Shown piece by piece: positions 62,396-64,000 of a stretch of 64,000 nucleotides of DNA. Where the stretch lies: positions 3,901,101 to 3,965,100 of the forward strand of contig NC_018396.1 of NCBI RefSeq assembly GCF_000208865.1, in the 5' to 3' direction. Numbering within the stretch: position 1 is the stretch's first letter; the number at the start of each line of letters is the position of its first letter. The notes under the pieces were generated by a model. It was not told where the DNA came from. It ran no database searches and was given only the letters and a program-made list of their open reading frames with translations. The DNA comes from Neospora caninum Liverpool (taxonomy: Eukaryota > Apicomplexa > Conoidasida > Eucoccidiorida > Sarcocystidae). A program made the translations under genes and the position numbers.

Positions 62396-63421
62396 ATATA
62401 TATATATATATATGTACATCTATTTGTATAGGTAGATACGAATGGATCGTTTGTGGCATTTACAGTGTAGCTACAAATTGAGAAGTTTGAACGTGTGCTC
62501 TTATCCCTCCGCAAACAGCAAGGGACGCATGGGATCTGATGTCGGTTTGCCTCCAAGCGCTGAAGAGGTTTTGTACGGGTGCAAATGAGACCAGAGAGGG
62601 TGGAAACGGACCTGAAGAAAAGGCCACGAACAGAGGCCACTACGAAAGTGACGAACTCTGGACATTGTCTCTCTTTTGTTTCAGGGGGGAACAGACGTAT
62701 GTTTCGTCGACGAACGAGTGCGTGGACCCTCTATGCAGCGAGAGGCTGCTTTTTTCTTTGAACGACGAAACCAAGTGAGGCGAGAGACACAGCAAACTGT
62801 CTGGTGCGGCTGCTCGGTCCAGGGCCGGGTTTTTGTGTGTGTGGCCTCTCTGTTTTCTCTCGCTTCAATCTTGCTTCTTCGTGCTGTTCCCCGACGTCTG
62901 TCCGCGTGTGTGTGTATAGGCTCTGTGTTTTCGTCTCTTCTTCCTGCTTTTCGTTTCGCTTTCGCGCCTTCTGGCCGTTCCTCCCTACCCCCGCTCTCGT
63001 TTTATGTCTCGTCCTTCCTCTCCCTGCCTCTCCCTGTCTCGCTGGGTCTCTCTTAGCCACCATTTCTCGGCGTCTCTTTTCCTCCCCGCTTCTCTCTTTC
63101 TTCGTCGGCTTTCTCACGTCTCCGCTTGTCTCTCTTTATTCGCACCGCGCCTTCTAAAGCGGCCTGGACGTCTGTCCCGTGTTCGTTTCGCAAGTTTGCT
63201 TCCTCCTCCGCCGCCTTGGGCGTGGCCCACATTGCGTTCTTGACAGTTTCACGCTCACTGCAAGCGCGCGTGGCGCCTGTCTCTTTTCCTTCAGAATCTG
63301 CGAACTCTCCCCCACAGTCGTCCCTGCGGCCGTTACAGTTGTGCTGCTCCTCCTCGGGCTCGAGACGGCTGTTGTCTGCTTTCAGTGGGCGAATGTGTTG
63401 AAGGCGCGAACACTCACGTGA
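57002..63421 (+). CDS. Aspartyl-protease-fold type I membrane protein with altered catalytic motifs (pseudoprotease)
   Basis: Seven exons are 57002-58521, 59251-59561, 59893-60604, 60976-61439, 61725-61875, 62685-62774 and 63295-63421. Phases match throughout. The preferred start is ATG 57542 (944 residues), because it places a hydrophobic leader at ~33-52 (CLFVSVCSLVCLLGSSAEA). Upstream codons from 57002 are Arg/Glu-rich. The pepsin-family pattern runs in order: first motif LLLALDTQTEG (D177, DTQ instead of DTG), CYDPRRSG with spaced cysteines, SDGVRVAELRLEGLDLL, DGVWGIAG (the DGIxGLG motif), LHLGVLEED, second motif PLCTLDDDFSSF (residues 700-702 are DDD where DTG/DSG is expected), VLSFSLRD, then FHFIVDQKGWRVGL (the final strand). 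A C-terminal membrane helix (~910-932) and a short tail follow. Large Glu/Arg/Ser-rich loops are inserted. The fold is clear by motif order. Loss of both catalytic glycines argues against normal protease activity. Confidence 0.85.
59079..59093 (+). repeat. Poly-G tract in intron 1 of the aspartyl-protease-like gene
   Basis: A run of 15 G lies in a purine-rich intron sequence. It is useful as a length-polymorphism or sequencing-error site and has no coding effect as annotated. Confidence 0.9.
62352..62413 (+). repeat. TATC/TA microsatellite in intron 5 of the aspartyl-protease-like gene
   Basis: About ten TATC units run directly into a (TA)n tract and end in TATGTACATC. The tract is entirely intronic between exons 5 and 6. 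Confidence 0.95.
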
Positions 63422-64000
63422 CTGTGTGCGCCAGAGGCGCGAAATTCACTAGGAAGAAAGCCCAGAGAAGTGCTGGAGTCCGAGAAGAAACAGTGCAGGG
63501 AAACGGGATAGAAAACGCCAAGGATCGGAAACGGCACCGAGCGACGCGGGGGGGGGGGTTTGTCCCTCCGTAGGTTGCGATCCGCTCGACCTTTCCCTCT
63601 CTCTTTGGGGAGCAGAAATGGAGCGACGGTCTCAATTCTGGTTTGCCGCGATCTCCGGTTCCTCCCTCTCGAGGTCTGCCTTCGTTTCGCAATCTTCCTG
63701 ACTGCCGTATCCGGCGTGGACTATCGAGTGAAACAGTGTGCTCCACCGCGCCTAACCAGTTGAAGATTTTCGTACCTGTCGGAATAGCAATAAGAATTGT
63801 CATAGCTTTTTGCCGCGCCTTTCCTCACCCGCTGTGCTGCCGCTTGAGTGTCCTAAGCGCCTTTTTTGCCGAGCAGCCGGTCCCCTGCGGTTCCTGCCTC
63901 ACGTGCTGCGTGCGCTGGGGGGACGGAGAGAGAAGAAACAGGGGAGACAGTGGAATTTGCATGCGTCGACGTCGCAATAAACACACGACCAAAGACATCT
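63422..64000. other. 3' flank of the aspartyl-protease-like gene
   Basis: It contains an 11-G run at 63548-63558, the second copy of the dispersed AT-rich element at 63742-63790, and a TGCATGC at 63958-63964. No convincing coding frame is present. The right edge may enter the next gene's promoter. Confidence 0.4.
63742..63790. repeat. Dispersed AT-rich element, copy B
   Basis: The core AACCAGTTGAAGATTTTCGT followed by ACCTGTCGGAATAGCAAT matches copy A at 16997-17043 with several substitutions. It is preceded in both copies by TCCACC. Two diverged copies 47 kb apart suggest separate insertions of the same source sequence, possibly mitochondrial DNA. Confidence 0.4.

Overview
The window reads as nuclear DNA of a coccidian apicomplexan (Toxoplasma/Hammondia/Neospora-like). 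The support is: genes broken by many GT-AG introns of 70 to 900 bp, mid-range GC, low-complexity Ser/Pro/Arg-rich insertions in proteins, ER-type leaders followed by basic stretches, and a bacterial-type ribosomal protein uL18 with such a leader (a plastid-type gene). No bacterial operon structure, rRNA, tRNA, CRISPR array or transposase was recognised. All calls come from reading frames, splice signals with matching phase, and remembered family motifs. No search was run.

Left part (1-18.1 kb): a giant minus-strand gene enters from the left edge. It has a 763-codon first exon, two small exons and a single exon of at least 9,387 bp with no stop that runs off the window. Its helical-repeat motifs resemble heptatricopeptide/RAP organellar RNA-binding proteins. 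Head to head with it on the plus strand lies a three-exon gene for organellar uL18. Both products look like organelle gene-expression factors.

Middle (18-34 kb): a secreted coiled-coil protein with three membrane segments (minus), a small Cys-rich two-exon protein (minus), and a secreted protein built from four near-identical 816-bp tandem repeats (minus). These are separated by poorly coding DNA.

34-48 kb: an unresolved stretch with candidate exons; serine hydroxymethyltransferase in eight exons (minus); a partly resolved multi-exon minus gene at 42.2-44.2 kb; and a five-exon plus-strand gene for an EFCAB10-like RIIa/DPY30 plus EF-hand protein.

49-64 kb: a two-exon coiled-coil/low-complexity protein (minus) and a seven-exon type I membrane protein with the aspartyl-protease fold but with both catalytic motifs altered (DTQ and DDD), a probable pseudoprotease (plus).

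The clearest unusual items are the giant repeat gene, the tandem-repeat secreted protein, the pseudo-aspartyl protease, and the EFCAB10-like gene with a 19-nt first coding segment.
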